Under the pieces are notes generated by a model. It was not told the DNA's origin, made no database searches, and saw only the letters and a list, made by a program, of their open reading frames with translations. A stretch of 64,000 nt of DNA from Siphlonurus alternatus (taxonomy: Eukaryota; Arthropoda; Insecta; Ephemeroptera; Siphlonuridae). Below are positions 1 through 12,226 of the stretch, piece by piece. Made by a program: the position numbers and the translations under genes. Location: contig OX463778.1 of NCBI GenBank assembly GCA_949825025.1, positions 13,726,171-13,790,170 of the forward strand. Direction: 5' to 3'. How positions within the stretch are numbered: the first letter of the stretch is position 1; every line of letters starts with the position of its first letter.

Positions 1-730
1 GCTAGTGTCATTATCTCTCTATTAGTCAGTCAAACAAGACTGGTCGCTATATCATTCAATGCTGTTTTCACTGAGATATAGAGGTCAGCATGGGCCGAAT
101 TTTTGAGGCCTGGCCCAGGCCTGTGAAGCCTGCCTCAAGGTGCGGTCCATCAACTGACCAGGACGTAGTTCAACGTAGGCTAGCTCGATTTGTGCCTTTT
201 TATTTTGGTGCTTTGCAGCCCGTTATAAAACTGACAAGTTATTTTTAAATTTTTTTCTGCTTATTTTTTCTCCCTCTTCCTCTCCTCCTTTAGTAAATAG
301 TGATAAAAAAAAACATCACTATTAAAGTTTCAAATTGAACGAATGGCAAGGCCCGGCCCCGTTGCAAACTGCCGAGCCTGGTCCTGTGCAGATCTCTACC
401 GTGATACTTCTTCCATAATATAACATATCACCTGTGTTTACAGTTACTGTTTACAAGATCTGTGAACCCCCCATTGGTATTTGGTACCATATTGGTACCA
501 ACATGAATAAACATGATTCTAGTACAAGCTGATCTATCGTTATGAATCTTGACGTTATCAACGTGGTGACGTAGGTTTACTTGCCTACAGGCAATTATAT
601 ACTTATAAGCCTATTCATGCACAGAGTATTATTTTATCTAAACGCTATAAAAATAAATAATTAAGACTTGCTTAAGATTCAAAACTTATTACCAAAAGCT
701 ACTTTGCACGAGATATGTATAAAATGTACT
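1..730. other. Intron of the left-edge gene with transposon-like remnant
   Basis: No further exon is recognised. Positions 84-405 look like a GC-richer non-autonomous element: it starts near CAGCATGGGCC and ends near GAGCCTGGTCCTGTGCAG, and its end resembles the element at 30.2 kb. A small hairpin (AATAGTGAT, A-run, ATCACTATT) lies at about 296-323. Confidence 0.35.
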
Positions 731-733
731 CAC

Positions 734-901
734 CCTGTACTGGGGGTGGGGCACTCGTGGTGCCGGGGGCGTGGCGCGTGCTGTGACGGCTCGGCCCTGC
801 TGCTGCTGTGGCCGCCCTGCCTCTCTGGCTGCTGCTGCTGCTGCCACTGGCTTGGCGACGTGCAGCCCCGCCTCCTGCTCTACTCCTTGCTCGGCCACGC
901 T
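734..901 (-). CDS. Third coding exon of the left-edge gene
   Basis: It runs between TGTGCAG and CAGG|GTGAGT, 168 nt, phase 1 to phase 1. It encodes ERGRARSRAGGGAARRQ, a five-Ser run, another RGR and a Pro-rich end (TTSAPPPVQ). Other reading frames are also open here because of GC bias, but only this frame joins the preceding exon. Confidence 0.75.
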
Positions 902-2172
902 CTGCACACACAGCGAGAAATATGCTCAGAACTCTACCTCTAGGTCACTTCATGAATTCTTAAAATTGATACTCCACAAATATATGGTAAATGTTATGTA
1001 TTTTGCTCAAATATTCTGGAAAACCTAATGTTTCGTAGAATTGAAATTTGTAATTTATATGGATTTCACTGTTTTACTGTAATTGCTTTAAATAAAAATC
1101 TTAGAATTTCAGTCCGCATTTTTAAAATTCTAATAAAATTGTGCAATTTTTTTATTAGCATATGATTATAATATACTGATGTATAGAAGGAGTTACTAGT
1201 TCAACAAAGCTTAAGAAAATGTAGGGGCATGAGAAAGTGAGATGCCTACCTGTGGCTGTTGCAGCTGGGGGCGAGGCTGCCTCTCTGGCTTGGCCCCTGC
1301 CCCTGTTGATGCGACTGCGCTTGCCTCCGCGCTCCTCTAACGACGATGCTTGCGACGAAGCGTCTTCCTCGACCAGGGCACGTTTGCGGCCCGGGCCGCT
1401 CTTCCCCCTGCAAACACACACAAACCAATCTTTTGACTGACCACAACTAATCAACACAACATGTTTTAAATTTAGAGATCAATGAATAATAAATAATGTA
1501 TTATTCATTGATCTCCATGATCAACTGCATATTATACTACTATACTATATTATACTGCAATATAGCAGGAAACTGTCCTCATAGAAGCATAGTACTGTCT
1601 ACTGACATAACTAATGTACCTGTATAAAGCTTGATAAAAAAAAGAAGCAATAACATTGTATCAGCAGCCTTTTATTTTTTACTTTGTACTTTATATTGTT
1701 GGTAAAACAGTACCATTTAATTAATGTGTCACAAATATTTTCCTCTTTTTTTTTTTTTTTTTTTCTTCCTAAAATTAACCAAGCTTTCCATTGGTCACAA
1801 TTGACCTTTAAGTTTTCTTTAACTTCCATGCTCTTCTTCTTACATGACCAGGCCCCTACCAAATCAAAGGCATCTATAGTCTAGTAATCCATCGTAGCAT
1901 TTTTGACATAAAAAACAATGATAACCTCAGTCAGGATAAATCAGACTAGAAGTGGGTGGCACAGCTTACCTGGGAGTATGTGTGGCGTTCGAGGCGAGCA
2001 CGGTGGAGGCGCTACTGCCTGCCTCGCCGCTGTGGCCTGCTCCCGAACTGCTACTGACGACGCTACTGCTGCTCGCCCCCCCTCCACCCGCGGTGGATGC
2101 CGGTGATGACAAAGCTGTGGTAGCTGCTGCTGACCCCCCGCTGATCCACACACTGCTAGGTTGCTCGGCCAT
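734..2172 (-). CDS. 5' part of a Ser/Ala/Arg-Gly-rich protein gene (three coding exons, continues past left edge)
   Basis: Three exons join in phase on the minus strand: 2172-1970 (start ATG at 2172-2170), 1407-1250 and 901-734. Each junction has a good acceptor and donor (CCCAG|GTAAGC, CACAG|GTAGGC, CAGG|GTGAGT), and phases 2, 1 and 1 carry one open frame of about 176 residues. An in-frame TGA lies just upstream of the ATG inside the first exon, which supports this start and makes 2228-2173 5' UTR behind an acceptor at 2229. The product begins MAEQPSSVWISGG. It is then Ser/Ala/Gly-rich, followed by a basic stretch (RKRALVEED, KRSRINRGRGQ) and a poly-Ser/RG region (RGRARSR, SGSSSSSQRGR), as in the disordered N-terminus of a nuclear or nucleic-acid-associated protein. 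No folded domain is visible. I do not recognise the family; the N-terminus of a large nuclear E3 ligase or chromatin protein is possible but unproven. The 3' end lies outside the window. Confidence 0.8.
1250..1407 (-). CDS. Second coding exon of the left-edge gene
   Basis: It runs between TTTGCAG and CACAG|GTAGGC, 158 nt, and takes phase 2 in and gives phase 1 out. It encodes GKSGPGRKRALVEED, then a Ser/Glu stretch and KRSRINRGRGQAREAAS. These are basic, nuclear-localisation-like and RG-rich. Confidence 0.78.
1476..1516. repeat. Perfect short palindrome
   Basis: Arms of about 17 bp, GAGATCAATGAATAATA and its reverse complement, are separated by a few bases. It lies in the intron between the first and second coding exons of the left-edge gene. 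It could form a stem-loop in the pre-mRNA. Confidence 0.7.
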
Positions 2173-2228
2173 AGAAGCTTGGCTCGCAGGCACGGCGTGC
2201 ACACAACATGCCACGACTCAAACTACAC
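1970..2228 (-). CDS. Exon with start codon of the left-edge gene
   Basis: The acceptor is TTTCAG (intron ends at 2229) and the donor is CAG|GTAAGC (exon ends at 1970). Positions 2228-2173 are 5' UTR and coding starts at 2172. It encodes a Ser/Ala/Gly/Thr-rich segment of 67 codons plus two bases. GC content is far above the flanking introns. Confidence 0.78.
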
Positions 2229-2321
2229 CTGAAACAAACAATAAAAAAAATTGTTTACAACAAGACATTTGCTTATCGCCAATAAACATAATTCTAGGTC
2301 AATTTTGTCTAGGGCATGTTA

Positions 2322-2323
<2 letters not shown>

Positions 2324-2357
<34 letters not shown>
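2324..2357. repeat. (AC)n microsatellite
   Basis: About 17 uninterrupted AC units, just upstream of the first recognised exon of the left-edge gene. Confidence 0.95.
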
Positions 2358-2359
<2 letters not shown>

Positions 2360-2721
2360 CCTATAAGCGTATTGACGGCAGGTTGATATACACGGTTAGG
2401 TACGCATTACTTTGTACTTGCAGAGATTTTGTCAAAATTGGTATCAGACATTTCAGTGCAGTAGAAACAAATGTTTATAGATTTCTTTAATACTTCAAAC
2501 ACACATACATACAATGTTACTTCAGGGACTGAACACTTTTTTCCCTTGCAATAATATTTACTGCAGGCAAGACAGCATGAGAACCTTTCCTATTAACACA
2601 CAAATTCCCAAACACAGCCCAGAGCACGCCACATATTAGTAAAAAAATCAACTACAGAAATCATAACACTGCTCGAGATCATGTTTACCGGTATTAGCTG
2701 ACTCTTGGCACTAGGGTAGCT

Positions 2722-3025
2722 ACAATGGACAACTTGTATGATATTTTTCTTGCATATTTGGATAGAGGACCTTGAGTCATGGATTGTCAGATTTTTCTGA
2801 ACCCTCATAATAGTGTTGCAACATACTATGACGTCATAGTCATGCAACGTCTTTCCCTACCTGCTTGAGTGTTAAATATTTGCATGACTATCAAACATTT
2901 TTGCAGCAACATTTAAAGAGTGTTGAAGGGTTTAAAAAAATATATATGAAAAAAATTCAAAACACATAACTCAAAATCCTTTATCCAAATATGCAACAAA
3001 AAATTTCACGAAAGTTGTCCATTTC
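2722..3025. mobile_element. MITE, ATGGACAAC-family copy 1
   Basis: The terminal inverted repeats begin CAATGGACAACTTG and end with AAAGTTGTCCATTT. The inner arms share CATATTTGGATA/TATCCAAATATG. A related copy lies at 29612-29926. There is no coding capacity, so it is probably a non-autonomous DNA transposon. A TGACGTCA palindrome sits in the left half. Confidence 0.75.
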
Positions 3026-5880
3026 ACCATTTGTAAGACAAATAGTTCCATTGCATCACACTGGTTTATTATAATTCTACAACTTTCCTTTATGTAATTA
3101 ATTCATAATTTTATATTCCTGTTTTATATAAAGCATATAATTGTGTTCAAAACTGTCTAAGTTTTAAAGCCTAACAACAGACACCTCACTCATGCTTACC
3201 AGTACATCAATAAACTGACTGGTCTCTTGTTAAAACACAAAATAAAAATACTTCAGCTTAAAGACTGAAGTCTATGTTATGTCTTGTATAGACTGTTTGG
3301 CTACAAGTTTTCAGTGAATTGGAATGTTGAGGGCTGTAAAAATGTTTCAATTTAGTAAGCATAGAACTGTCTGTACAAGAAGGCAAGAAGGAAGTCTGCA
3401 GGGGTCATTCAGACACAGCAGTGCTGGGGCATTAACATTGTGGTTTTTCTTATCATGTGGAAGAGGATGTGAGAATGAAGAGGAGATAAATTCAAGTTTG
3501 GACTATTTTTTTTAACAAAAATTTAGTGTTCGTATTTTCCGAGTTTCTAACGGCAGACATACTTATAAAATGTGACTAAAAGTGCAGTAAGAAATGTAGG
3601 CTCAAGCCGCTCAAGTTTGATGCCTCTGTCAAGTAAAAGCAGGAACTAGTCGGTTTATAACATGCACAACTGAGAATATAATTATTATGTACTCACTGCA
3701 CACAGTACTAGAGTAGTACACTTTTTAAAGTTAAAATTGGAAATCATACGTTAGATTCTAACGCGTGTATTCCAATATTTAACTTTAAGAACCGTACATT
3801 ATACATAGTACTATCGCTAGCATGTATGCATCACGTTATAAAAATTAGCATAGCATTAGCTTACTTTTGGGTTAGGCCCTTCGCAAAGCCATAACACCTT
3901 GTTTATTTGTTTTTAACTTTTTACCTAATTAACCATTACAATTAAAATGCCATACAAATATATGTAATTTTTTATTGTTATAATTGAATTATGATTATAA
4001 TTTTTTGTAATAAAAAAGAAAATAAAAACTCCTTGAAGTCGATAGCCAAGACCAGCTCCACTCTTTGCTATATAATAATGCAAGCATAATATATGGTATA
4101 CATAATTATATTATGCATACATACACCGCTACTTTACTAAATACTAATTTACTTGGTGAAATAAGACCATATTTACATGAACATGCAAACGAAGCACGCA
4201 CGATATTTGTCTTTGCACTCTCCTGCTAGTCCTGCTACAAATCAATGAAAATGTCGAACATGATGCGTCACAATTCACAATACATCCCCACAATAATTTT
4301 AGACCATTTGCAAAATTGTGAAATTGAAATAAAAATTAAGGTTTGAGCAAATACTTAACTGCAGACCTTTAAATCAGAAATACTGAAAATATTGAGCATA
4401 ATATATCGTATAATATGCAAGCTTATTTCATATATTATGCATGCATATTGTAAAATTATTATTCGTTCAAACTTGTCAAAATGTCTAGTATGTTGTGCTT
4501 TTCACTAAGCATAACGATGATGAATGATAATACATAATTATCAAGAAGAATATGCATACGTCTGTAATACATAATTAATAAATAAAATTATATATTAAAA
4601 ATTTACTGCGACGACTGCGACGAGGATGATAGCTATAGACTTCCATGAGTTTTCGGACTCATTATAATGGCATCGCTGCTTCTCAGCATTTTGTGCATTT
4701 GATGACGTTGAAATGTGATATTTTAAAAATAAAATGCACAATAAATAGATTATAAGTTGATTTCACAACTTACCATGAAAATTCTTTCCGTCAATAAAGC
4801 TTTCAAGTAGCTACTGCAAGAATTGCAAGGACATTAAAAACTCGTGTTACAACTTTGAACAAGATGGAGTCTACTCGACAAGCTAAAGTCTCGTATTAAA
4901 ATATTTTTACAAGGTCGCAACAATATTTTGTGCAGAAAAGGAAAACACGATATTGCAAAGGAAATGTAACTTTTCTATATTAGAAATTTTCTAACTTGTT
5001 AACTAATGTTACACAATAAAAAAATAAAAATTAAAAATTACGCATAGGCCTACCGTATAGGCCTCTTTCTGCGGTTGTCAACTGCAGAATAATTCTGGCA
5101 GTTCATTCTTTTAAGCAAACAATATTGAGACCTTTTTGAACCAAATATTAATAAAAAATACAGTACAATAATTGAAATTCGAAAAATTCTAAATATAAGC
5201 TAGGAAACTCGAACCTTGGCTCATTAAATTTCACGTAAACGAGTGGCAATGACTCCCCAGACACTGTCAAATAACCTTGAAATATTTGTATGAATATTAA
5301 ATAAATGTCTGTTATGATAAAATGAAATGATAATACAACATTCAATATGCAAAAGAAAAAGTTATATTTTACCAAAACGGAATCGATGGCGTTCTTCTAC
5401 GTATGAAAATCCTAAAAATTTAGTTGTAGAAAATGGATTCCACTCGTGTGCACGCAAACGCAAGCAAGTCAGCTGGGCTTCTACTCTGCAGCGGAGCGCA
5501 GCAGAAAGCTTTTCCCCTCTATTGATTCTTTAGCAGAATTTCAGCCCAGCCTGCATAATATTTTTATTTAAAATTACCATTTCAAACTGTTAACATAAAA
5601 TAAAATGATTCATTAATTCTAAATATTTCACCAGTAAATCGTTGAGTTTGAGCTGACAAACCATCACCAACTTGGCATTCAGGGTCATGCATGCCAAGAT
5701 GTGCACTGACTTGTGAGTTGTGAGGACAATCCACACAAAAAAATGTATATTATATTATTTCAAATTATCAATTATATAAATAAACATTCAGTTACCTTCG
5801 AAAAATGTTCAAAATTTCTGAAGATTGACGTTAAACTGTTTAAATAACTCTGAAGAGAAGAGAGATGTTTCATTTCCAGC
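3026..5880. other. AT-rich intergenic or first-intron DNA, no gene seen
   Basis: Nothing coding is supported. A foldback of about 108 bp lies at 3705-3812 (AGTACT and TTAAAGTTAAA arms). If the candidate promoter near 5.96 kb is right, this stretch is the first (UTR) intron of the left-edge gene. Confidence 0.4.
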
Positions 5881-5990
5881 AGCTCTACGAAGAACCACCA
5901 GAAAAACAAGATGAAGTTTGACGAGTAACGTTGGCAACGTCGCTTTCGATTAAATGCTGTCGATCGATACGATCGATATCGATTATTGTA
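5880..5990 (-). promoter_or_regulatory. Candidate promoter with ATCGAT/DRE-like cluster
   Basis: Positions 5959-5983 carry overlapping ATCGAT, TCGATA and GATATCGAT motifs. They resemble the DRE (TATCGATA) of arthropod housekeeping promoters. The minus-strand sequence just downstream is CT-rich and could be a 5' UTR exon. It lies about 3.7 kb upstream of the start-codon exon, whose 5' acceptor demands an upstream exon. Assignment to this gene is inference. Confidence 0.35.
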
Positions 5991-6883
5991 GTTGGCGGCA
6001 AATATTTTAAAATGTTTAGAATTTTTCTCAGTAAAAATATAAAAACAAAAACATATAATATATATTATATAGGAAAAAAAATTTTATAACATTAAATATT
6101 GAATAAATTCATCAAAACATAATTATAATTATGTGTAATTTATTTAATTTTTATAGCTCAAGTACAACAATTAATGCATATTAAGCGTGGTAATTAAACC
6201 TCACAGACTCCTTGGTGTACACTTTCTACAGTACACCCGATCGACCTTATTGTATGTTCAGGTGCATAAAATAATAAATAATAATATATTAACGCGGCAA
6301 ATGTGGCAATGCCACGGTGGCTCGCGAATGTTCACCAACTTTCAATTTTTTTTTTTTTTTTAAATCAAAACTCTCCGCCTCAGCAACATCAGCCGCCAAC
6401 GCGCATTCCACTCCCTCACCGTCTGTTTACAAAAGAAAACTTTTGTAATTATATGTCCAAATTTAAGCCTGGGGATGAACCACACACACGTAAGTGCATC
6501 ACTGTATAACTGCATCGGTGGAAAGCAAAATGAATTTACCCCAGGGATCGAGGGAGCAATTTAACGTTAATTGATATCGGGAGAACCGACCAATGCATTT
6601 CGCCTTGCATATATGCACTCAACCTTTCGATTCAATAAAAATTGTTAAAATCAAAATATAAATATGAAGGAATTCCAAAGATTTGTACGGAAAAGTTTCA
6701 ATTATAAGCATTTAACTTTTGTAAATTAAAAAATAAATTATTATTAGAGTTATATAGACAATAATTGTGAAACATTGAATTTTAGTTTAAAAATAATGCT
6801 TCAAGTTTCAATTTGTTTTATGTTTTGTATGATCCTATAACATGTTTATGAAATATGTAATGTAATACTTGTTTTGCAATTTC

Positions 6884-7030
<147 letters not shown>

Positions 7031-7032
7031 CT

Positions 7033-7590
7033 GCTAGTTGCAAAAAAAAACTTTTTCCATTTTTCACTTTTTTGGCAATGAGCAAAAATTAAACTAGCCA
7101 ACTTTTTTTTTGCCCTAAAATTTCTTAACTTTTTTTGGAGGTTTAATGGGCCCAAAAAAAATAACATTTAGAACAAAAACTTACTCATTCACCCAAAAAC
7201 TGAATTTTGGCAGCAAGTCAAAAATGGAGGAAGGGGTTTTTTGCAACTAAAACTTTGAAAAAGGTGCCCATAACTTAGTTAAAAAATGTTGAGGAATTTT
7301 TCTGATAAAAAATTCGAGTTCAGGGATGTCGAAAGTGTATAGAACCTGATATCAAACTTTTCCGTTTTGTAAATTTTGAAAAATTTTGCCTGGGAATGAC
7401 TGGGCAAAAATCCATGAAAATAAAAATTTTCATTTTCGGGCAAATTGGGTGTCTAACCATACTAATTTAGCCCTAAGAAAACTCAATTCAAAAAATAATT
7501 GGGGGAGGTAAAATTTTTGGAAATTTGAAAAGTTCATTTTTAAACGTCCCCGCTGTGGAAAAAGGGTTTTTTGTTTTTTGCAACAAACTT
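7033..7590. mobile_element. Possible non-autonomous element with GTTGCAAAAA termini
   Basis: The left edge reads GTTGCAAAAAAAAAC and the right edge ends in GTTTTTTGCAAC in inverted orientation. The interior is rich in homopolymer runs and unlike its surroundings. It has no ORF of note. Confidence 0.35.
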
Positions 7591-7868
7591 TTTGATTCAA
7601 AGCCTATATAGGCTGAAAATACAATACAAGAAAGAGGAAACATGCATATTACACAAAAATAAAAGTAGATGAAGCCTAAAATAATTAAGAAACGTAGAAA
7701 CAATAGTAATATAACATTTATAAATGATTACATTACTAGCTGATATTGGTATAGTAACATAAAACTACATTTAACATTTTAACCTAATAATTATTACATT
7801 TAATTAACATCCTGTAATTATACTAAGAAATTATATAAAACAAAAGCCTATTAAATGATTTAAATGTA

Positions 7869-8336
7869 TTAAAGGTGAACTGAAGGGATTGCTTTTTTTT
7901 TCCATTAGGGAGTGTATTACCTATCCCATCCATCTGCACTAATTTTTTCATGGCAGATACTTATTGTGCTGCTGTAGGACAATTAGTGAAAAAGTGAAGT
8001 TGTGACGTATTAGCGACGGTTGGTTGACTTAAAACTCGCCGCCGTGAAAAAACACACGAGCGACCACGGAAACTGCCGAGAGAGTGGCGATCGCGAGCCG
8101 ATCGCCGCTCCCTCGGCAGTTTCCGCCGGCGCTCGCGGTCGCTCGTGTGTTTTTTCACGGCGGCGAGTTTTAAGTCAACCAACCGTCGCTGATACGTCAC
8201 AACTTCACTTTTTCACTAATTGTCCTACAGCAGCACAATAAGTATCAGCCATGAAAAAATTAGTGCAGATGGATGGGATATGTAATTTAAGGTTCCCTAA
8301 AGGGGAAAAAAAGCAATCCCTTCAGTTCACCTTTAA
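7869..8336. mobile_element. Near-perfect 460-bp palindromic MITE with TTAA ends
   Basis: Arms of more than 200 bp are nearly exact reverse complements. They start TTAAAGGTGAACTGAAGGG and end with the mirror image, meeting at a GC-rich centre near 8100 (GCGATCGC). TTAA flanks both sides, consistent with a TTAA-type target duplication. The two mirror ORFs here are products of the palindrome, not genes. Confidence 0.88.
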
Positions 8337-8720
8337 GTATATAGCGCAAATTACATTAAATTAATTATTAAAGTTGAATTTCATCAATTTTTTTTAAAAA
8401 ATCTTTACTTGATATACAAGAAATATATTGCATGCAGCATTATACGTTATTTATAAAAAATTATAAATCTTAATTAAGATAAAAAAAAATCATTATTCAT
8501 TATTATAGAAACATTAGAAACCACGGCGTTCAAAATATATGTATAATATATATATGTGTGTACATATTTTTGCCAATAAGATGAGAAAGATATAAACGGT
8601 AATATTACTTTATACCATATTTATATTTATAGTGTACCAAATTTTCTTATCATTACAATTAGTGATACATAATCATAATACAAGACGATCAAATTACTTC
8701 CATATTGATTTCACAAGAAC

Positions 8721-8940
8721 TACAGTCAAATCAATTTAATATTCCTGCCGGAAGTAGCCGGAAGTGAAAGATTTTTGGTTGTCTTGTTCAAGTCTGAGTC
8801 TTGAAAATTTGCAAACATAGTACAGTACTCTTCTTACGAACCTGTTGTCAAAATTTCAAAATGAAAATACGAATGTGAAAGACAGAAACCTCTCATTTCC
8901 GGCTACTTCCGGCGGGAATATTTTATTCATTTGATCGGTA
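8721..8940. mobile_element. MITE with CCGGAAGT termini (ETS-like family), copy 1
   Basis: The outer arm is TACAGTCAAATC, followed by AATATTCCTGCCGGAAGTAG. The right arm carries the mirror, GGCTACTTCCGGCGGGAATA. Sister copies lie at 28439-28664 and, as one arm only, at about 30508-30558. Confidence 0.8.
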
Positions 8941-10252
8941 AAAATACTCAATTATGTCCAAATAAGCCATTCTTTTATATAATGGTTTACCGGAAAATAT
9001 AAAATTATCATCATCTGTTAAAATGTTCACAGATAATGTTAAAAAGTATTTTAATTCATGCCAATTTTCTGTAAATAATAATAGTTTCAAACATAAAAAT
9101 TCTCTATCAATATAGTATGCCTAATATTTTAATGTACACTAAATATAGTAATCAAATGTATTTATTTTATTTTTTTGTGTTGTTTTCTTTCCTTTTGATG
9201 TTATAATATTATTGTTTCATTCAATTATATTTTTGTTTTCATTCTGACAATTAAAATTTTTTTTTCATACTTATTTTTATTTTTTGAAACAGCTTGTTTT
9301 ATGTTACTCATTATATACCTTCCGCTTAATTTTGTAATATGTATATTATAGCCTAAATATTATAATATTATTATTTTCTATTGTATAATTGCATATAATA
9401 TCTCTTTTGTTTCCTGTATTTCCGCCACCAAGTCAGTTTAAACATATTTCTTTCATTTTTCCCTCTGCTCATAGAGGATAAAACTGTAAATTGTAACTAT
9501 CTAAAATTAAACTATGATGAAAAAAAAAAAATACTATTATATATTACCATATTGATCTGTGTCACATGTACAAATAAATATATTTATCATTCTTCCAAAA
9601 TTTTTTTTTCGACCTGCAGTCTCCCTTGCTTAATTGTCAGAGTATATTTTTATGTTATGAAGAGAAAATGGATGTTTTTTTTTCTTCTTTTTTTTTAGCA
9701 TGATGTAAAAAAAAAATTATATCAATTTAAAGGAAAAATCGTTTATTTTTGTTCAGAGAGTATACATATAATATAAAGTTTGACAGTATTTTCCTTTTTA
9801 CTTAAATCTATACAGTTTAGGAAGTACCAAAATTTTTACATTTTATTTTAAAAAGAAATAAATTATATACAAAAGATATAATTAAAAGTAGTACCACATA
9901 CATTCATCATATTTTAGTATCGTAATATTGTAAAACATGTTGAGCATATCACACAAAACTTGTGGACGGATTGTCTATCACTTTTACTCTCTGATCACCA
10001 TTTTTTTTTTTATAATAATATGTATTTTAGTTGTAGTAAAATACAATAAAAAATACAACAAAACATGTTATACTTCAACGTTGCTTTTAATAGCACATAA
10101 GAACATTTTATCTTTATAACTATGGAGATTTGCAAAATATTCAGTTAAGAGGTATGAATAAGTAACAATTAATTAATAATATTAACATTTTTATTTTTAA
10201 ATTTGTTGCTTAACTTTAATTTTTTTATAGTTCAATCAATACATTTTTAGTA
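8941..10252. other. AT-rich intergenic, no gene seen
   Basis: Poly-A and poly-T rich DNA with no ORF of coding character and no recognisable RNA gene. Confidence 0.5.
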
Positions 10253-10568
10253 AATGGAGTACCGACCTCAAACTTTTTTATTGCAGAAATGGATAGAGGG
10301 TACAAAAATATGCTACTCTGAATTTTTTCCGATTTTTCTGAGGCCAGGAAGTATTTTTAAAAAATTATTGAAAGCCCTTTTTGTGACGCCACGGGCGTTC
10401 ATGTACTATCATTTTCTTAAGGGCCGCGCCTCGTGACGTCATCAAAATGGACTTTCAATAATTTTTTAAAAATACTTCCCGGTCTCAGAAAAATCTGAAA
10501 AAATTCAGAGTAGCATATTTTTGCACCCTCTATACTGCAATAAAAAATTTTGAGGTCGGTACTCCATT
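10253..10568. mobile_element. MITE, ATGGAGTA family, copy A
   Basis: A long inverted repeat beginning AATGGAGTACCGACCTC and ending with its mirror, flanked by TA. The arms match along nearly their full length, and TGACGTCA lies beside the loop. Related copies lie at 12431-12748 and 14461-14785. Confidence 0.88.
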
Positions 10569-10569
10569 T

Positions 10570-11905
10570 AAAATTAAATAGCACTGTATATGTATGATAG
10601 TTTCAATTTTAGATGCAACGAATTAATATGTACATTCGTGTAAATAGATATATATATTTTTTTACTCTTCTTCAATTTAATTTTGTGAGAAGATAATTAT
10701 TAGAATATGAGTATGAAGTATTATCTTTTACTTTATTCTAATTCCAATCATGCTAAAAAATTCATGGGTAAAATTTATTTTAGCATTATTTGATAAAAAA
10801 AATCGTTTGCACAATTTTTTAAACAGTCACAGAAAACAACTTAAAATTTAGTTTATTTAACAAATTAAATTTATTAAAATAAATTTTAACATATTTAATG
10901 TGCGTACTACTTTGGGTCTAGTGATGTCTGATAAAAAAAAATGCTACAAAATCAAATAAACAATAAAATAATATATATTATATAGTTCTGCTATAAATTG
11001 CCAATTTAAAAAAAGCAAATAATAAATTAAAATTATCATATTGATAAGTACTTAATTGTGGGACATTTTATTTATTATATTAGAAATTATATTTTATTAA
11101 AAAAAAAAAAAACATGAAATTTTCAAACTTCTGTTGGATTGCTGGCATGGATTTTTCCTTCATGATTTTGCTAATAATTAGAAAATATCTCTATAAAGGA
11201 AAATAATAATTTTGATTATTTTTTTTTCAGTATACGTTATATAATGTCCATGTGTAGCTTTTTACCCAAATTATTTTTAATTTTTCTAATTTTTTTATAT
11301 AAATTTTAAAGATCAGACCAACAATTCATTAAGTATTTACTAATAATGATTTAATTAATTCCAATGTTGTGTCCCATATAGTAGTGAAACAATTATTATT
11401 ATTTACTATCTTATTTTAAAGTTTTTACATTGTACATAATTATAATTTTTTATTAATTGATGGGATATATTATATGGAACAAAAATCTTAATTCAAATTA
11501 AAATATACCTTGTGTATTGTATTGAATGAATAAAAGTAAAATATTGGTGAAAAATATATTCATAATAGCATATATTATTACAATTTATTTACAAGTACAT
11601 TTTATGAAGTTAATGCATGCTTTCTTTCTTTCTTTTTTCTTTTTTCTTTTTTTTTTTTTTTTTTCAATTCGCATTCACTGTATTAAATTGTGTGCATTAC
11701 TTTTTACATTTATTTTTTAATTGTTTATTGCATGCAGTAAATATTTATTTTATGAATCGTGTGCTTATTTATTTATTTTTTTTTTTACAATTATATTTCA
11801 GTCATATTTTATTTTAAAAATATATTTTAATAAACGGATATATATGATAAACATGTTCCAAAAACTTTTAGTGTAATCATAGTAATGATATATCTTGTCA
11901 TTAAA
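10570..11905. other. AT-rich intergenic downstream of the large gene
   Basis: Nothing supported. It is very AT-rich with T-runs, for example near 11651 and 11777. Confidence 0.5.
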
Positions 11906-11909
11906 TTTT

Positions 11910-11915
11910 TTTATT
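11910..11915 (-). terminator. Candidate poly(A) signal of the large gene
   Basis: AATAAA on the minus strand, about 115 nt past the stop codon at 12029. It would give a short 3' UTR. Confidence 0.5.
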
Positions 11916-12028
11916 AAAAGTTACAAATTAAGAACCAATTTTAGATCGAAATTTCATCATTAAATTTGACTCTAGTGATTCTACTAACAGTTTATGGACA
12001 TGACAGGGTTGGACTTCTTCTTATTTTT

Positions 12029-12226
12029 TTATCTGAGACTGTACGAGGGTGTTGCAGGGAAGTGTGAGCCCAGGGTGTGGTCTATCCAGGGCCTGAGAGC
12101 AGACACGGAGGTGAAGATGGAAGGGTGGAAGCCTCGACCGCAATGGCTGTGGTAGCTCAGTAGACCCTGCAGCTCCCATACTCCCTCCTCGTCATTGATG
12201 CACATCAACGGTGCTCCCTCGTCATT
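12029..12226 (-). CDS. Large gene exon 20: Ser195-lacking C-terminus and stop
   Basis: Starts NDEGAPLMC where active enzymes have G-D-S-G-G-P-L. Ser195 is Glu, Gly193 is Asn and Gly197 is Ala. Then [20 protein letters not shown] and the closing helix [13 protein letters not shown] stop at 12031-12029. Acceptor TTGCCACAG. Confidence 0.95.
   Translation of the reverse strand, partial: NDEGAPLMCINDEEGVWELQGLLSYHSHCGRGFHPSIFTSVSALRPWIDHTLGSHFPATPSYSLR

Noticed and set aside
8020..8241. Two near-identical ORFs on opposite strands at 7961-8241
   Set aside because: They are translations of the two arms of one palindromic MITE.
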